From Candidatus Eiseniibacteriota bacterium (GTDB taxonomy: Bacteria > Orphanbacterota > Orphanbacteria > Orphanbacterales > Orphanbacteraceae), in NCBI GenBank assembly GCA_024276995.1, contig JAJRWB010000052.1, positions 7,501 through 55,903 on the forward strand: DNA of 48,403 nucleotides, in the 5' to 3' direction. Within the stretch, counting starts at the first letter, position 1; every line of letters starts with the position of its first letter. Position numbers and translations under genes: made by a program. Positions 17,101 to 26,240 of the stretch are shown in pieces. The notes below the pieces were generated by a model. That model worked only from the letters and a program-made list of their open reading frames with translations, was not told the DNA's origin and did no database searches.

Positions 17101-20100
17101 TTCACGTCTTCGAGAATGACAACCTTGCCTTCCGACAGGTCCGACTCGGAGACACACGTCGTACCGCACGCGTCGGAGTAGCTTACCGATGCGATCAGGT
17201 CGTAGGCATCGGAGTACGAGGACTTCGGATCGGGAACCGCGTTCGTCGGGTCCCACGCGGTGGTGAAGTAACCGTTCTCGTCCACATCATTGTCGGGCGA
17301 GTCCATGATTACGGTCCATCCGCCGTAGTTGTAGCTCACCCACGCCGAATCGGTCGACGAGAGCTGCGCGCCGAACTGGATCTTCTTCCCGCTGACCACC
17401 TTGTAGTCGTACTTCGTCGGGTTCGACAGAAGATCGAAGGCGGTTGCGGTGTGGTACGTCGCAAGGCTGTCGTTCACGATAACCTCAACGTCGCTCGCCC
17501 AGCTCGTTTCGTCCCCGTACATGTTATACGTGCCGGGCGATCCAACCGTGGTCACCGCAACACTGTCCGAGATGTACGGATAGAAGGTCTGAACGCTCAG
17601 CAGCTCACCGAGCACCCTGTCCGAGTACTTGAACCTCACCGACGCGGCGCTCGGATCGAGAGGCGTTCCGTCTGAGGATAGGTCCGCCCGGATCCACAGC
17701 TCCGATCCCTTCGAAACCGTGTCGAGCACCGTGGAGCGATGCTTCGCCAGGTTCCCCGCCTTGTTCAGGTTGAGCGGACGCGACGCCGCGATGATATCGG
17801 CGCTGGTCGTCAGCAGGCTGAACTCGTACGGGTTGAGCCGCGTATTCGAGCTGTTGCACTTGTCGTTGTCCGCAATCACCTGGAACTGGTAACAGCCGTC
17901 CTGCAGACCGCTGATCGGCCAGTCGAGGTTATACGGATAGACGTGGTCGACCACGCCAGCCATCTCGACCCACGGGTTCGTGAGGTTCGTCACGTCGCAA
18001 TTGTAGATCGGATTCAGGCGGTACCAGATGCGCACCGAGTCGGTCGCGCTCGAGTCCTGCACCGTCACGTGAAGTTTCAGCGTGTCGGTATCGGCGCCGA
18101 ACTGATCACCGCCGTCTGCGTCCTGGGTCTGCGGGTAGACGTCTACCGTGTCGCCGTCTTCCGTGAGCGCCCAAACGACATCCGTTTCGGGCGAGACGTT
18201 CTCCATGATGGTGAGCGCCGTAACTGTCGGACTCGGGTCCTGGTTTCCATTCACATCCTGCGCCACGGCGCGGAGGTAAAGGGTGGTGCTCGTCCGGAAG
18301 AGCGAGTCGTTCGTCAGAGCATTGATGTCGACGAACGCGCAGAACGGGGCGCGGAAGTCGCGCGACTCGACCGTGTCCTCGTCGGCGCTTCCGTCACCGT
18401 CGGCGTCACCACCGCCGACGACGTCTTCACCAATGAGCGGATAGAGTCTCCAGCCCATGATATCGTCGAGGGACGAGGCGATTCCGCCGCGAAGGAGCAC
18501 GTCGCTCGCGTCCACGGTAAACGTCTGGTCCTGCGAGTAATCGTCGCGAACGATCGCGTCACCGCCGGAGAATCCGAGGGTGTCGTCGAGATCCGCGTAC
18601 ATGTCGGCATCGTCGTTGATGTCGAGATTGTTCCAGTTGATATTGTCCACCGACCACTGGAAGCGGATCCAGTCGAGATCGGCGTATTCCGCAGCGTCGT
18701 TGAGCGCCGCATCGATGTAGATGAACTCGTTGTTCCCGCACACCGAACTGTCGGCCACATCGACACACGAGGAATCGGTGGTCGCCCACGACTGCCCGCC
18801 GTCGCCGAGCGAGACATTCCAGATGCACGCCTCGGGATAGTTGTTGTCGATGGTGACACAGATGAACGGGATCGTCGTGTTCGAGTCGGTGTCGACGTTG
18901 CCCAGCTCGTCAGTCGCCAGCGCGCGGACGAGCCAGCTGCCGGTGAGGTCACCGGTGAACCAGACGGCGCTGTAGATCTCGAGGGAGTCGGTTCCGTACA
19001 TGGTCGACCCGCCGAGATTGTCGCCGAAGATCCAGTCATCGATGTCGAAACCGTCGTCGCCGGAGTCGACGAAGAACTCGTTGGAGGCGAAGTTCGTCAC
19101 CCTGAACGAATCCGCCGATCCGACGACATTGCCCACGATTTCCGAGTCGTTGCCGCTTCTAGCATACCATCCGTTGGCGCCGGCATCGTAGACGATCGGG
19201 TCGAGCGGCGAGTAGCCGTCGTTATCGTAGTCAATGAACCCGATCGAATCGGGGAAGTCCCTGTGACTCTCCGGACCCTTGACCGACGCCACCCAGGCAA
19301 AGTTGCCGCTTCCGACGCGCAACGTCACGTCGCCGCCGGGATCGGTGCTCGACGAATCGTCGTTGTCATCCGTGGCGACCGTGAGCCACGAGTAGTTTTC
19401 GTCGGCCAGGCAGTTACCGTTCGAATCGGGCCAGGTCTGGAACTGCACGTTGTCCACTTCCACGTCGTGGATGAAGACCTGTGCGTAGAGCTGCGTCGTG
19501 CTGTCGGTGAGAACCACCTCCGGCTCGATGTAGGCGCGCAGACCGAGGGTGTCGATCGTGACGCTGACCACCTGCGTGAATCGCTCGTTGGTGTTCCCTT
19601 CGCAGTCGATGCCGACGGCCCGAAGGTCGTAGTTCGCCGCCGAAAGGGTGTCGGTGCGCCACTTGACGTCGACCGGAGGCATCGAGTCGAACGGCGTCGC
19701 CGTGGAGCCGATGGTGTACCACGGTCCGGGCGTTCCATCACCCGAGTTCGTCCGGCGCTGCTGGAACTCGATCGAGATGATGTCGTTCGTCGTCGAATCG
19801 CCGTCACGATCGTTCAGATCGGCGCCGCCCACGGTGATGTGAACCGCCGAGTCCGCCGGCACGATCGCCCCGTTCACGAGGAACGAGTCGAGACCGACGC
19901 TCGTAATGTTCGTCACCGGGAAGACGTGGTCGATCATGGTCACCTTCAGCTCGGCGGATACCGTGTCGGTATCGGCGAGAGCGGGTTCGAAGGTGCCGGA
20001 TCCACCGAACGCCTGGCAGTAGAAGTAGAACCGGGACGTCTTGTCGCACGGATGGTTCTGCGCGACGTGGGGCACGGTCCACTGGACGTTGTACGGCTCG

Positions 20101-23100
20101 CCGTCGACGTCCGCGCCGATGCGGGTCCACTGGCCGAGCCAGGTCCCGAGCGAGTCGTCCCACTCCTGGTAGTAGAATACGAGCGAATCGATCGCGCCGC
20201 TGGCGTTCGATTCGATGGTGTACGTCATACGGGATGCCGGATCCGAATAGCTCGAATCGTTCGAATCCCAGATCGTGTAATCGGTGTTCGGCGCGGTCGC
20301 GCTGTCGACGCCGACGTTCTCGGCAAATTTCGTCAGGTTGAGCACGCACGAAACGCCGGTGGTATCCACCTTCAGGCAGATATTGTTCGCCACCGTTGCG
20401 TCGTGGTTACCGGTCCGGTTCGCTTCCGTCTCGGAAAGAGGCGGGGAGTACTTCGGACCGATGTACCCGCCGCGCTGGTCGTAGGGCACGCCGCGGACGA
20501 AGAACTCGGCATTGTTCGAGATGTCGTACTCGTGCTGCAGCAGCCCGACGTTCAGGTTGAAGCCCATCAGGTCCGCGAAGCTGTAAACCAGCGGACTTCC
20601 GGTGGTACCGGGGGCGATGACCGTCTGGAGAAGCGGGAAGAGAGAATCTCTCTCATCACCGGCGATCGACGCGCCGGTGTCGTTCACCGCCACGCCGGCC
20701 ACATGCATCAGGTACGGCCAATAGTTGACGCCTCGACCGGGGGTACCGTCGATGTGACGACCGATGACCGAGTCGCCGTTGGCGAGCTTGTAGCTCACCG
20801 TCGGAACGGTCGTCCCGTCGGCCATACCGTCTTCGTCATCGTCGTTCGCCCACATATTGTTATGCCCATAAAGGGTGTCGAGGGCGTTATCGACCATGCC
20901 GTCGTTATTGTTATCGATACCGTCGTTCAGGCAGTAAATGCCGTCGCCGCCGGTGACCGAGCTGGTATCGGCCGCATCGCCCGCGAGGGTCGTGGTCATA
21001 GCGTTGCGAACCTGCGGATCGAGGGTGTCGGCCCAGCCGTCGCCGTCATCGTCGATGCCGGCCTTTCCGGGCAGCCCGTCGGAGTTCTTGTCCCCCGTCG
21101 GATCGAGGGCCATGTCGACCCAGCCCGAACCGGTATTGATCTGCAGGACCACATAATCGACGTCGTTCGAGTCGCTCCAGGCGGTGACGTCGAAGTCGAC
21201 GAAGTTCGAAACGTCGTAACAGTTATCTTCCGGCAGCGTCGGCGGAACGAGGTTGCCCGAACCGGTCGAGTCGATCAGACCGTTCCGGCGCGCGAGCCTC
21301 GTCACCTGGGACTGCTCGGGAGCTAGATTGTCGAAGGTGATCATGAACGAGTCCTGCGTTACCGACTCGTTCCCGTTGTTATCCACAACGGTGATGATCG
21401 TCTTGATCCACTGCACTGGCTCGTTCGAGATCGCCATCGCCTGGTCGAGATTGGCGATGGTCGCGTGGAAGATATGGTTCTCGCGACGCACCCACGGGCC
21501 TTCCGTGCCCGGGAAGCGATCGTTCTGAACCGGAACGGTGTCGAGATAATCGAGGGCCGTGTCGCCACCGCCGTCGAAGACCTTGTTCCCGTTCAGATCG
21601 GTGAACGGTTCACCCTTGGTATACGCACCGTCGCCGTCTTCATCGATCCACGGCTCGGGATAGTCCTTCTGACCCACGCTGCACGAATCGGTCACCTTGT
21701 GATACGGGATGCACGTCGTGGTGTACGGGTCGGTCGGCGGAACCGCCGGACCGCCCGAACCGATGTCGCCCCAACCGCCGAACGACGAATCCTTGATCCA
21801 GTCTTCGTCGTTGTCGGTCTGGTCGGCGCCCCACGACACGAAAGTCGCGGTGGCGACCGTTTCCGGCGGGGTATGGTACGTGAGAATCACCACGTTGGCG
21901 CTCATGATCGACGAGTTGCCGTCCGCGAGAGTCGTCACCGCGGTCGTCGTATCCATAACGTCGAGGAAGATGCTCACCGAATCGCCGGGTCCGTAGACTC
22001 TTTCGGGATTCAGCGGATCCCACACGGCGATCGGCGTTCCAGGGCTCGTGAAATCGTTCAGGATTTGGGTCCAGCCGCCGCAGTAGTTGTTGAACTGGTC
22101 GCGCGACGTCAGGTAGATGTACCCGTTCGCGTCCCCGACGTCCGAACCGAGGGGGATCGTGAACCGGCCGAGGCTGTCCGACTTGACCGAGGTCACCGAG
22201 TCGCCCAGCCCGGCGCTGGTGGAGACCACCACCCAGTCGTACGGGTCGACGGCGAGGGTATCGCCGACGAGGGTGTCCGGCTCGGGCGCCTTGTGGCCGT
22301 TGATCCAGATATTGTCGTCCGCCACGACCGTGTCGGTGGCGGTGAGAGAGATCTGCAGAGCGTCGGACACGTTGATCGTGTCACGGGGACATGCGACCGG
22401 GCCGGCGACCAGGAAGGATGAGAAGCCGGTGCCCGCGCCGATATTCCCGTCGTTGTTGACCGGAGCGACGCCGAAGTAGACCTTGCGGCCCTGTTCGATC
22501 ACCGTGCCCGACACGTCCGTGAGACCGGGCGTGATATCGGCGATCACCTTGACGGTGTCGAGGGAGCCGATATTCGGGTTCGGAATCGGGATACCGCCGA
22601 GAACGTTGATGTTCGTTTCGAAATACGCCTGCGTGATCGGACCGTCGACCCGCGTATAGAGCAGGTAATAATCGGCGTTGTCCGACGTTTCCACGAACTG
22701 GATGTAGGCGTGCGACACACTGCCGCCCGGGTTCCGCTCGAAGATCGTGTCTTCGCTGACCGAGGCGGTCGGATCGTCGGCGAGCATGATCGGTACGAGG
22801 CCCGTGCCGTCGTCGCGCACCGCGATCACGTCGTCCGTCGAGTTCGTCGAAATCGAACCGGTCCACGTCGCGGACGAGTCGACACCGATCCGCATGCCGT
22901 GGACATAGGTCCCGCCGGTAAGGATGACGATCGGCCCGGTCTGGCCGTTCGCCATGCTCCATCCGGCGGCGTCGGCCGTCACGCTGTCGATATTGAAGTC
23001 GGTGGCCGCCGCCGCTCCGGCGAGAACCTCCGACAGGCGCACGTAGATCGAGTCGGTCGCGCCGGTCCGCGCCCATGCCTTGGCGATACCGGGACCGATA

Positions 23101-24260
23101 CCGATCGGGACATCGTTGGTGAGCACGTTGCCGATCGAGTCGATGGCGCTCAGCACGAGCCCAGTCCCGGCGAACTTGACCAGGTCGCCCGCACCCGCCG
23201 CCGTGGCGCCGGCGTTCATCGTGGTGCGAAGGTAATTCCGCTTCTGATGAACGTTGAGCGAGTCGCGCTGGTCGACGACGAAGTTCTCGCCGCCGCCGCC
23301 CGACCACCCCGTCGGGGTGACCACCGTGGCGAAGGCGTTCGCCGTCGCGCCCGACGGGAAGACGACGTCCTGGTCGGTGACGAGGATGAACTCGTCGTCC
23401 GAGACGCCGGCGCCGCCGGTATTCTCGTTGTACAGACCGAAGAGCGCCCGGGGACCGGTCACGCTCGGACGGTCGACGATGCGCACCGCGTTATCGCTCG
23501 TCGCCTGGGCGCCGCCGCCGGAAACCGTGGCCGCCGTGTCCGTGCCGGGCGTGGTATTCAGGTTGAGCGCGATCTTCGACATGCCCGGCTGGATCATCCG
23601 GTGAATCGACGTATCCCGCCAAGCGATGTACACCGTGTCGGGGTTGGCGCCGCCCAGGTTCGGGGCGATCACCGTCCACGACTCCGCCGTATCGGCGTTC
23701 AGCTCTTCGATCGAGAAGAGCGAATCGGCGGCGAAGGCGAGAGGATGGGAGAGGAGCACCATGAGGGTGTCGTTCCCAACGTCGTTATCCGCGTGACCCG
23801 CCGCGGAGGCGATGCCGCCGGGGTACGCCCCGACAATCACCGGCCCGCTGTGGATCTGGGCATACGAGTAATCCCGCGAAGACGCGGCGTTGCCGGTACC
23901 CCAGTCGGTACCGGTCGCCGAAGCGAGGGTATCCTTGAGAGCTACCTTCGAGGTGTCCGGGCGGGGCGCTTTCGCCCAGCCTCCGGAGATCGTAACCACG
24001 TTGGTATATCCCGTGGCCGCGATGGCGGTCCCGGTCGCATCCGTCGAGTCGGAGAACACGAAATCCGACAGCAACAGGGAAGCCACCGATACAGGGCGAT
24101 CGAACACGACGTGAAGCGTCGTCCCGTTGTAGGTCGCATCCATGATGTGCAGACTCGCGTTCCCCGGCAGCGCCGACGCCGTTGTGGCGAAGAACGCGCT
24201 GACGAGGACGAGTGCGAGCAGGGATACGGTAGTAAGTCGTCCCTTCCCACGACTATACAT
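14103..24260 (-). CDS. N-terminal part of giant secreted Ig-repeat surface protein
   Basis: A 3,385-aa frame beginning with a signal peptide (h-region LLALVLVSAFFATTA, likely cleavage after ASA near residue 30). It continues as dozens of roughly 90-130-residue Ig-like or fibronectin-like beta modules. Modules end in patterns such as VGIDCEGN and open with T-I-D-x-x-x-P. Interspersed calcium loops resemble TSP3/dockerin units (DEDGDGAYTKGEP, DLNGNKVFDG, NNNDGMVD, DNDNDGETDE). Such proteins form long calcium-stiffened surface stalks or adhesins. The ATG at 24260 is chosen over a TTG two codons upstream because AAGGAGG lies 8 nt ahead. The frame stops at a TAA placed inside a module, at the A/C/E position of the recurring D-x-A-G-N end motif, and continues in frame afterwards. 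Confidence 0.9.
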   Translation of the reverse strand: MYSRGKGRLTTVSLLALVLVSAFFATTASALPGNASLHIMDATYNGTTLHVVFDRPVSVASLLLSDFVFSDSTDATGTAIAATGYTNVVTISGGWAKAPRPDTSKVALKDTLASATGTDWGTGNAASSRDYSYAQIHSGPVIVGAYPGGIASAAGHADNDVGNDTLMVLLSHPLAFAADSLFSIEELNADTAESWTVIAPNLGGANPDTVYIAWRDTSIHRMIQPGMSKIALNLNTTPGTDTAATVSGGGAQATSDNAVRIVDRPSVTGPRALFGLYNENTGGAGVSDDEFILVTDQDVVFPSGATANAFATVVTPTGWSGGGGENFVVDQRDSLNVHQKRNYLRTTMNAGATAAGAGDLVKFAGTGLVLSAIDSIGNVLTNDVPIGIGPGIAKAWARTGATDSIYVRLSEVLAGAAAATDFNIDSVTADAAGWSMANGQTGPIVILTGGTYVHGMRIGVDSSATWTGSISTNSTDDVIAVRDDGTGLVPIMLADDPTASVSEDTIFERNPGGSVSHAYIQFVETSDNADYYLLYTRVDGPITQAYFETNINVLGGIPIPNPNIGSLDTVKVIADITPGLTDVSGTVIEQGRKVYFGVAPVNNDGNIGAGTGFSSFLVAGPVACPRDTINVSDALQISLTATDTVVADDNIWINGHKAPEPDTLVGDTLAVDPYDWVVVSTSAGLGDSVTSVKSDSLGRFTIPLGSDVGDANGYIYLTSRDQFNNYCGGWTQILNDFTSPGTPIAVWDPLNPERVYGPGDSVSIFLDVMDTTTAVTTLADGNSSIMSANVVILTYHTPPETVATATFVSWGADQTDNDEDWIKDSSFGGWGDIGSGGPAVPPTDPYTTTCIPYHKVTDSCSVGQKDYPEPWIDEDGDGAYTKGEPFTDLNGNKVFDGGGDTALDYLDTVPVQNDRFPGTEGPWVRRENHIFHATIANLDQAMAISNEPVQWIKTIITVVDNNGNESVTQDSFMITFDNLAPEQSQVTRLARRNGLIDSTGSGNLVPPTLPEDNCYDVSNFVDFDVTAWSDSNDVDYVVLQINTGSGWVDMALDPTGDKNSDGLPGKAGIDDDGDGWADTLDPQVRNAMTTTLAGDAADTSSVTGGDGIYCLNDGIDNNNDGMVDNALDTLYGHNNMWANDDDEDGMADGTTVPTVSYKLANGDSVIGRHIDGTPGRGVNYWPYLMHVAGVAVNDTGASIAGDERDSLFPLLQTVIAPGTTGSPLVYSFADLMGFNLNVGLLQHEYDISNNAEFFVRGVPYDQRGGYIGPKYSPPLSETEANRTGNHDATVANNICLKVDTTGVSCVLNLTKFAENVGVDSATAPNTDYTIWDSNDSSYSDPASRMTYTIESNASGAIDSLVFYYQEWDDSLGTWLGQWTRIGADVDGEPYNVQWTVPHVAQNHPCDKTSRFYFYCQAFGGSGTFEPALADTDTVSAELKVTMIDHVFPVTNITSVGLDSFLVNGAIVPADSAVHITVGGADLNDRDGDSTTNDIISIEFQQRRTNSGDGTPGPWYTIGSTATPFDSMPPVDVKWRTDTLSAANYDLRAVGIDCEGNTNERFTQVVSVTIDTLGLRAYIEPEVVLTDSTTQLYAQVFIHDVEVDNVQFQTWPDSNGNCLADENYSWLTVATDDNDDSSSTDPGGDVTLRVGSGNFAWVASVKGPESHRDFPDSIGFIDYDNDGYSPLDPIVYDAGANGWYARSGNDSEIVGNVVGSADSFRVTNFASNEFFVDSGDDGFDIDDWIFGDNLGGSTMYGTDSLEIYSAVWFTGDLTGSWLVRALATDELGNVDTDSNTTIPFICVTIDNNYPEACIWNVSLGDGGQSWATTDSSCVDVADSSVCGNNEFIYIDAALNDAAEYADLDWIRFQWSVDNINWNNLDINDDADMYADLDDTLGFSGGDAIVRDDYSQDQTFTVDASDVLLRGGIASSLDDIMGWRLYPLIGEDVVGGGDADGDGSADEDTVESRDFRAPFCAFVDINALTNDSLFRTSTTLYLRAVAQDVNGNQDPSPTVTALTIMENVSPETDVVWALTEDGDTVDVYPQTQDADGGDQFGADTDTLKLHVTVQDSSATDSVRIWYRLNPIYNCDVTNLTNPWVEMAGVVDHVYPYNLDWPISGLQDGCYQFQVIADNDKCNSSNTRLNPYEFSLLTTSADIIAASRPLNLNKAGNLAKHRSTVLDTVSKGSELWIRADLSSDGTPLDPSAASVRFKYSDRVLGELLSVQTFYPYISDSVAVTTVGSPGTYNMYGDETSWASDVEVIVNDSLATYHTATAFDLLSNPTKYDYKVVSGKKIQFGAQLSSTDSAWVSYNYGGWTVIMDSPDNDVDENGYFTTAWDPTNAVPDPKSSYSDAYDLIASVSYSDACGTTCVSESDLSEGKVVILEDVNGPEVTLHGFFWDEESPFTVYNDPGNPLRKTNGHHNKTKLCGIEYDAFVYVDSVSADSVRLAFDGGTNYALTHYVEGDTLSLTITMQQDDYLLDSVAIFADSIENVRLFWNFSTYYTMYDDGAHNDGAAGDGWWGAQVPIVVTSGTVTYPYRFDIDMSGDEKIVSSDRRNLATGSSNIVVRSDFWHRNFTSELVDGAHYAVATAWGNNGREGNNLTSAQGPVVFIIDCVAPVVEAMYVDPRIVSHDSDCDSFTITVIVRDGENGNIEDILAMDEVSFQFATDDSKTRWVELGGETWAGDTDGWVFKGQWPTKYDPGTDNIDNDNDGETDEADEADYSFQLRVVIKDDGWNTVIYEDGTIRVDLTAPMVIMTSPAQGTVVVFGDTFTVCAKPASAEDAVGLDYYKFFFAESSGFWKTIDPTPVDGSDNEWVAADGMNEVCVKFATNWLDLQEDQYVQFLAVGVDSACNETDKNDVQPVIVAVNDTVGPAACILTVTNSCGDTVSIADPHLALSGDSVYVNGKILDSKNRISIVELWVQPVDGSAQLVSSTNDVAVDGSVSLRWNANAFASEGSTADVDIWFLARDLDGNPDPTPLKTRVSVDRDNPSVDYTMTAFIDGVTQYSDDGIVDHSSDVIMPDPTTGWVTFRVYTPDADISSMVVQFRKDRTENLNLGDWANLQIFDSEDLMLDFEPQSTVDGKYFWWGRVPAADWISETDLIDPTAVYQWRVKATDYACNTNILDPDFTVAAVDTVAPTCLFFGDAAVADGEIGQVAAGDDVMLRWFGQDNTGNDGPDNLFRTDIDHVTYWYVAPVSGDTVIIGTDDNPTPDSLDTPATKWTSEITWTTPEPLVKDRDIMVGAWAYDSPGNRSECLNTIRVEDKDAPKGTRLVDVTGETCDTYPRQIDESVLNSQTITWRNQIVLTAETAVGDSGIATVWFMAIDPDGDTLVIGADESATAMTDGFQLVPRWIVGWDGNERDATTGLPKWKEGTYTVYVYAVDL

Positions 24261-24304
24261 GCTCAAACCCTCCTTCCGACGGGTAGCCTGATCGCCCCCG
24301 CGAG

Positions 24305-24338
24305 GTTTCTTCTTTCGAAATCCGAAAAGCGGAGAAAC
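24305..24338 (-). promoter_or_regulatory. Leader hairpin upstream of the giant gene
   Basis: GTTTCT pairs with AGAAAC, and inside it CTTTtCG pairs with CGAAAG with one bulge, about 45 nt before the start codon. It lies in a roughly 300-nt AT-rich leader (24261-24560) that also holds an unused strong Shine-Dalgarno (AGGAGGAGA). This may be a regulated leader, but no known riboswitch was recognised. Confidence 0.35.
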
Positions 24339-24489
24339 GCTTCGTAACCATCAACCGTTCACCACTCTGTCTCCTCCTGTAAGGCTTGTATGTGACTAAA
24401 AACAAATTCACTCGCTTTTCCATAACAGAAACAGGGAGCCTTTCCATGATGCAATACGCCCCGGAAAGGGAACCCCGTCACAACAGATT

Positions 24490-24780
24490 TTAGTTTACGA
24501 TCAAATTGTTCATCCTGTACGCACGCATATTCCGCGTACTTCTTCCCCCCAAAAAATCGCGGGTAATATCCCATGCACCCGGGGGGTTGTCAAGAAAAAA
24601 TTCCCGCGTACTGTTCGGCCAATCTTTCGGCTCATTCATGAAATAGTTGAGTGATTTTTTTCGTTTTCCACATTCCGGGAAACCGCCCATCGGGGCAGGA
24701 CCGGTGCGGATCGGATTCAACGGAGCAGCCGCCGGGGTGGCGGCGGCGAAAATCTCTGCGGCGATGGCGATAGCGCTCAT
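24490..24780 (-). CDS. Possible small protein (96 aa), unrecognised
   Basis: Starts MSAIAIAAEIFAAATPAAAP and ends RMNNLIVN. In its favour, a promoter with perfect TTGACA lies just upstream (24810-24838), predicted transcription starts about 20 nt before the ATG, and AGGAG lies 3 nt before it. Against it, the Shine-Dalgarno spacing is short, codon use becomes AT-richer in the second half, a second strong promoter (24565-24593) lies inside the frame, and no family is recognised. It may instead be untranslated leader of the giant gene. Confidence 0.3.
   Translation of the reverse strand: MSAIAIAAEIFAAATPAAAPLNPIRTGPAPMGGFPECGKRKKSLNYFMNEPKDWPNSTREFFLDNPPGAWDITRDFLGGRSTRNMRAYRMNNLIVN
24565..24593 (-). 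promoter_or_regulatory. Sigma-70-type promoter of the giant surface protein gene
   Basis: TTGACA (24588-24593, perfect -35), 17-bp spacer, GATATT (24565-24570). Predicted transcription start is near 24558, giving a leader of about 300 nt to the ATG at 24260. Confidence 0.65.
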
Positions 24781-24809
24781 AGGCTCCTCATCCGTCAAAA
24801 ACGGGCTTT

Positions 24810-24838
24810 AAGCTAACAAGGCCCCATAGGGGTGTCAA
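24810..24838 (-). promoter_or_regulatory. Sigma-70-type promoter upstream of the small ORF and giant gene
   Basis: TTGACA (24833-24838), 17-bp spacer, TAGCTT (24810-24815). It could serve the 96-aa candidate ORF or act as a distal promoter for the giant gene. Confidence 0.55.
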
Positions 24839-24850
24839 GCGTTTCCGCCG

Positions 24851-24869
24851 AAAAAAACCGCCGCAGGCG
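24851..24869 (-). terminator. Weak terminator after the TSP3-tailed barrel gene
   Basis: A short CGCC/GGCG stem with a 3-base loop is followed by G and seven T on the minus strand, 13 bp past the stop codon. The stem is only 4 bp, but the T-run is good and a promoter for the next unit follows at once. Confidence 0.45.
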
Positions 24870-24881
24870 CCGAACGTCGTT

Positions 24882-26240
24882 TCACGGCTTCCCGGGGCTT
24901 TCCGGGGTGTTTCCGGCCCCGGGAGTCTCGCCCTTTTCGGGACGTTTCTCCTCCGCGGCGGGGCGATCTTCCTCCGGACAGCCGTCGTCGTCCCTGTCTC
25001 CGTCCATGTCCTCCGCCACGTCGGGACAGCGGTCCTCCACGTCGGGAATGCCGTCCCGGTCGTTGTCGTACTCGGGCGCGCCGTCCTCGTCCTCGAACCC
25101 GTCGAAGTCCTCCGGATCGTTCGGCGCCTTGTCCCAGTCGTCGAGGATGCCGTCGCGGTCGTTATCGATATCGGGGCAGCCGTCGTCGTCCTTGTAGCCG
25201 TCGTAGTCTTCCATCCCTCCCGGGCATAGGTCGTACGGATCGTCCACGCCGTCGCCATCACCGTCCTCCGCCCCAAGGGTGCCGGAGAGGTGAATCCCGA
25301 ACGACGCGGTCCAGTCGGGATAGAGGATCTCAGCAGGCTGATCGGTTCCATAGACCACCCTCCCCCCCTCACCACTTCTCGACAGCCCGATCCCCACACT
25401 ACCCGACAGGGAGAGTCCCTGGCTGACGTGAATCCGGATTCCGGGGGTGATCTGGAGCGGGTTTTCGCGCCAATCGATCTCGTCCCTCATGTGGAAGAGG
25501 CGGTCGGCGAAGAGCTCCAGGTACAGATCCACGCCGGGGGAGGTGAATTCCACCCCGGCACGCAGAATGTAGGCATCGTTACGGGTATCGACCTCTCCGG
25601 CGGGAACGTTAGGGTAAAACAGGGGGTAGAGGAGGACGCCGTCCGACTCGTTCCGATTCAGGCGATACCCACCCTGGAGATGCGCCCGGAAGCGATCCTC
25701 CAGCCAGCTGAGGCCGATGAGCGCTCCCCCTTCGGTCGTGTGGCTGGAGAACGCCTTCTCCCGGTTCCCCGTGGGGAGAGAGACGAACAGCTCCAGGGCG
25801 GCTTTCAGCCTCGCTGCAGGCGAAGGGAGCGCCAGGCGCCCGTAGATCCTGCTGTCGCCGATATCCCCCGTGGAGGCGGCCGGAGGGCTTTGTCTACCGC
25901 TCCCTTCACCCGGGCGGTACCAGAGACCGTAAACATCGATCGCCGCGGAGAGGTCGGCAATCCCGCCCGGAATGCCGTAGGAGAAGAAGAACTCCTCCTT
26001 GAGGGATGTTTCGCTGTCGGATAGGGGAAATCCCTCGACCGGAATCGATCTATTAAAGTAAACGGTTCTGAGGAAGATCGAGTATTCCCCGCCCCAGAGA
26101 ATCGAAGCGCCCCGGATCTCCTCCAGGCGCAGTCCCCGGGGGGCGGCGGGGGCATCCGAATCTTCCCGGGCCGCGGGGGCCGATACGAGCGCGACGCCGG
26201 CGAGGAGGAGCACCGGCAGCGAAAGGCGCCTCCCGGTCAC
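24882..26240 (-). CDS. Outer-membrane beta-barrel with TSP3 calcium-repeat tail
   Basis: A 452-aa exported protein. The signal peptide has a LSLPVLLLAGVALVSAPA core. Residues about 40-330 alternate polar and aromatic strands typical of a barrel (for example LELFVSLPTGNREKAF and HLQGGYRLN), resembling DUF3187-like putative porins. From about 335 come three TSP3-type calcium repeats (DGDGDGVDDPYDLCP and similar). It ends in a 35-residue Glu/Pro/Lys-rich tail, with no OmpA domain, unlike the 7515 protein. The GTG at 26240 overlaps the stop of the DUF1844 gene as GTGA. The longer open frame upstream is Arg-rich shadow sequence. Outer-membrane location is inferred from the barrel pattern; the cargo is unknown. 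Confidence 0.8.
   Translation of the reverse strand: MTGRRLSLPVLLLAGVALVSAPAAREDSDAPAAPRGLRLEEIRGASILWGGEYSIFLRTVYFNRSIPVEGFPLSDSETSLKEEFFFSYGIPGGIADLSAAIDVYGLWYRPGEGSGRQSPPAASTGDIGDSRIYGRLALPSPAARLKAALELFVSLPTGNREKAFSSHTTEGGALIGLSWLEDRFRAHLQGGYRLNRNESDGVLLYPLFYPNVPAGEVDTRNDAYILRAGVEFTSPGVDLYLELFADRLFHMRDEIDWRENPLQITPGIRIHVSQGLSLSGSVGIGLSRSGEGGRVVYGTDQPAEILYPDWTASFGIHLSGTLGAEDGDGDGVDDPYDLCPGGMEDYDGYKDDDGCPDIDNDRDGILDDWDKAPNDPEDFDGFEDEDGAPEYDNDRDGIPDVEDRCPDVAEDMDGDRDDDGCPEEDRPAAEEKRPEKGETPGAGNTPESPGKP

Noticed and set aside
13572-21326. Very long plus-strand open frames (1,002 and 1,195 codons) opposite the giant gene
   Set aside because: They are Arg/Val/His/Asp-rich with no domain, signal or start context, and arise because GAC/GTC-rich codons on the minus strand leave the opposite frame free of stops.
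24261-24345. Cyclic-di-GMP (GEMM-type) riboswitch in the giant gene leader
   Set aside because: CGAAAG and AGGCTACC fragments looked suggestive, but the conserved GACGCAAAGCC-like core is missing.
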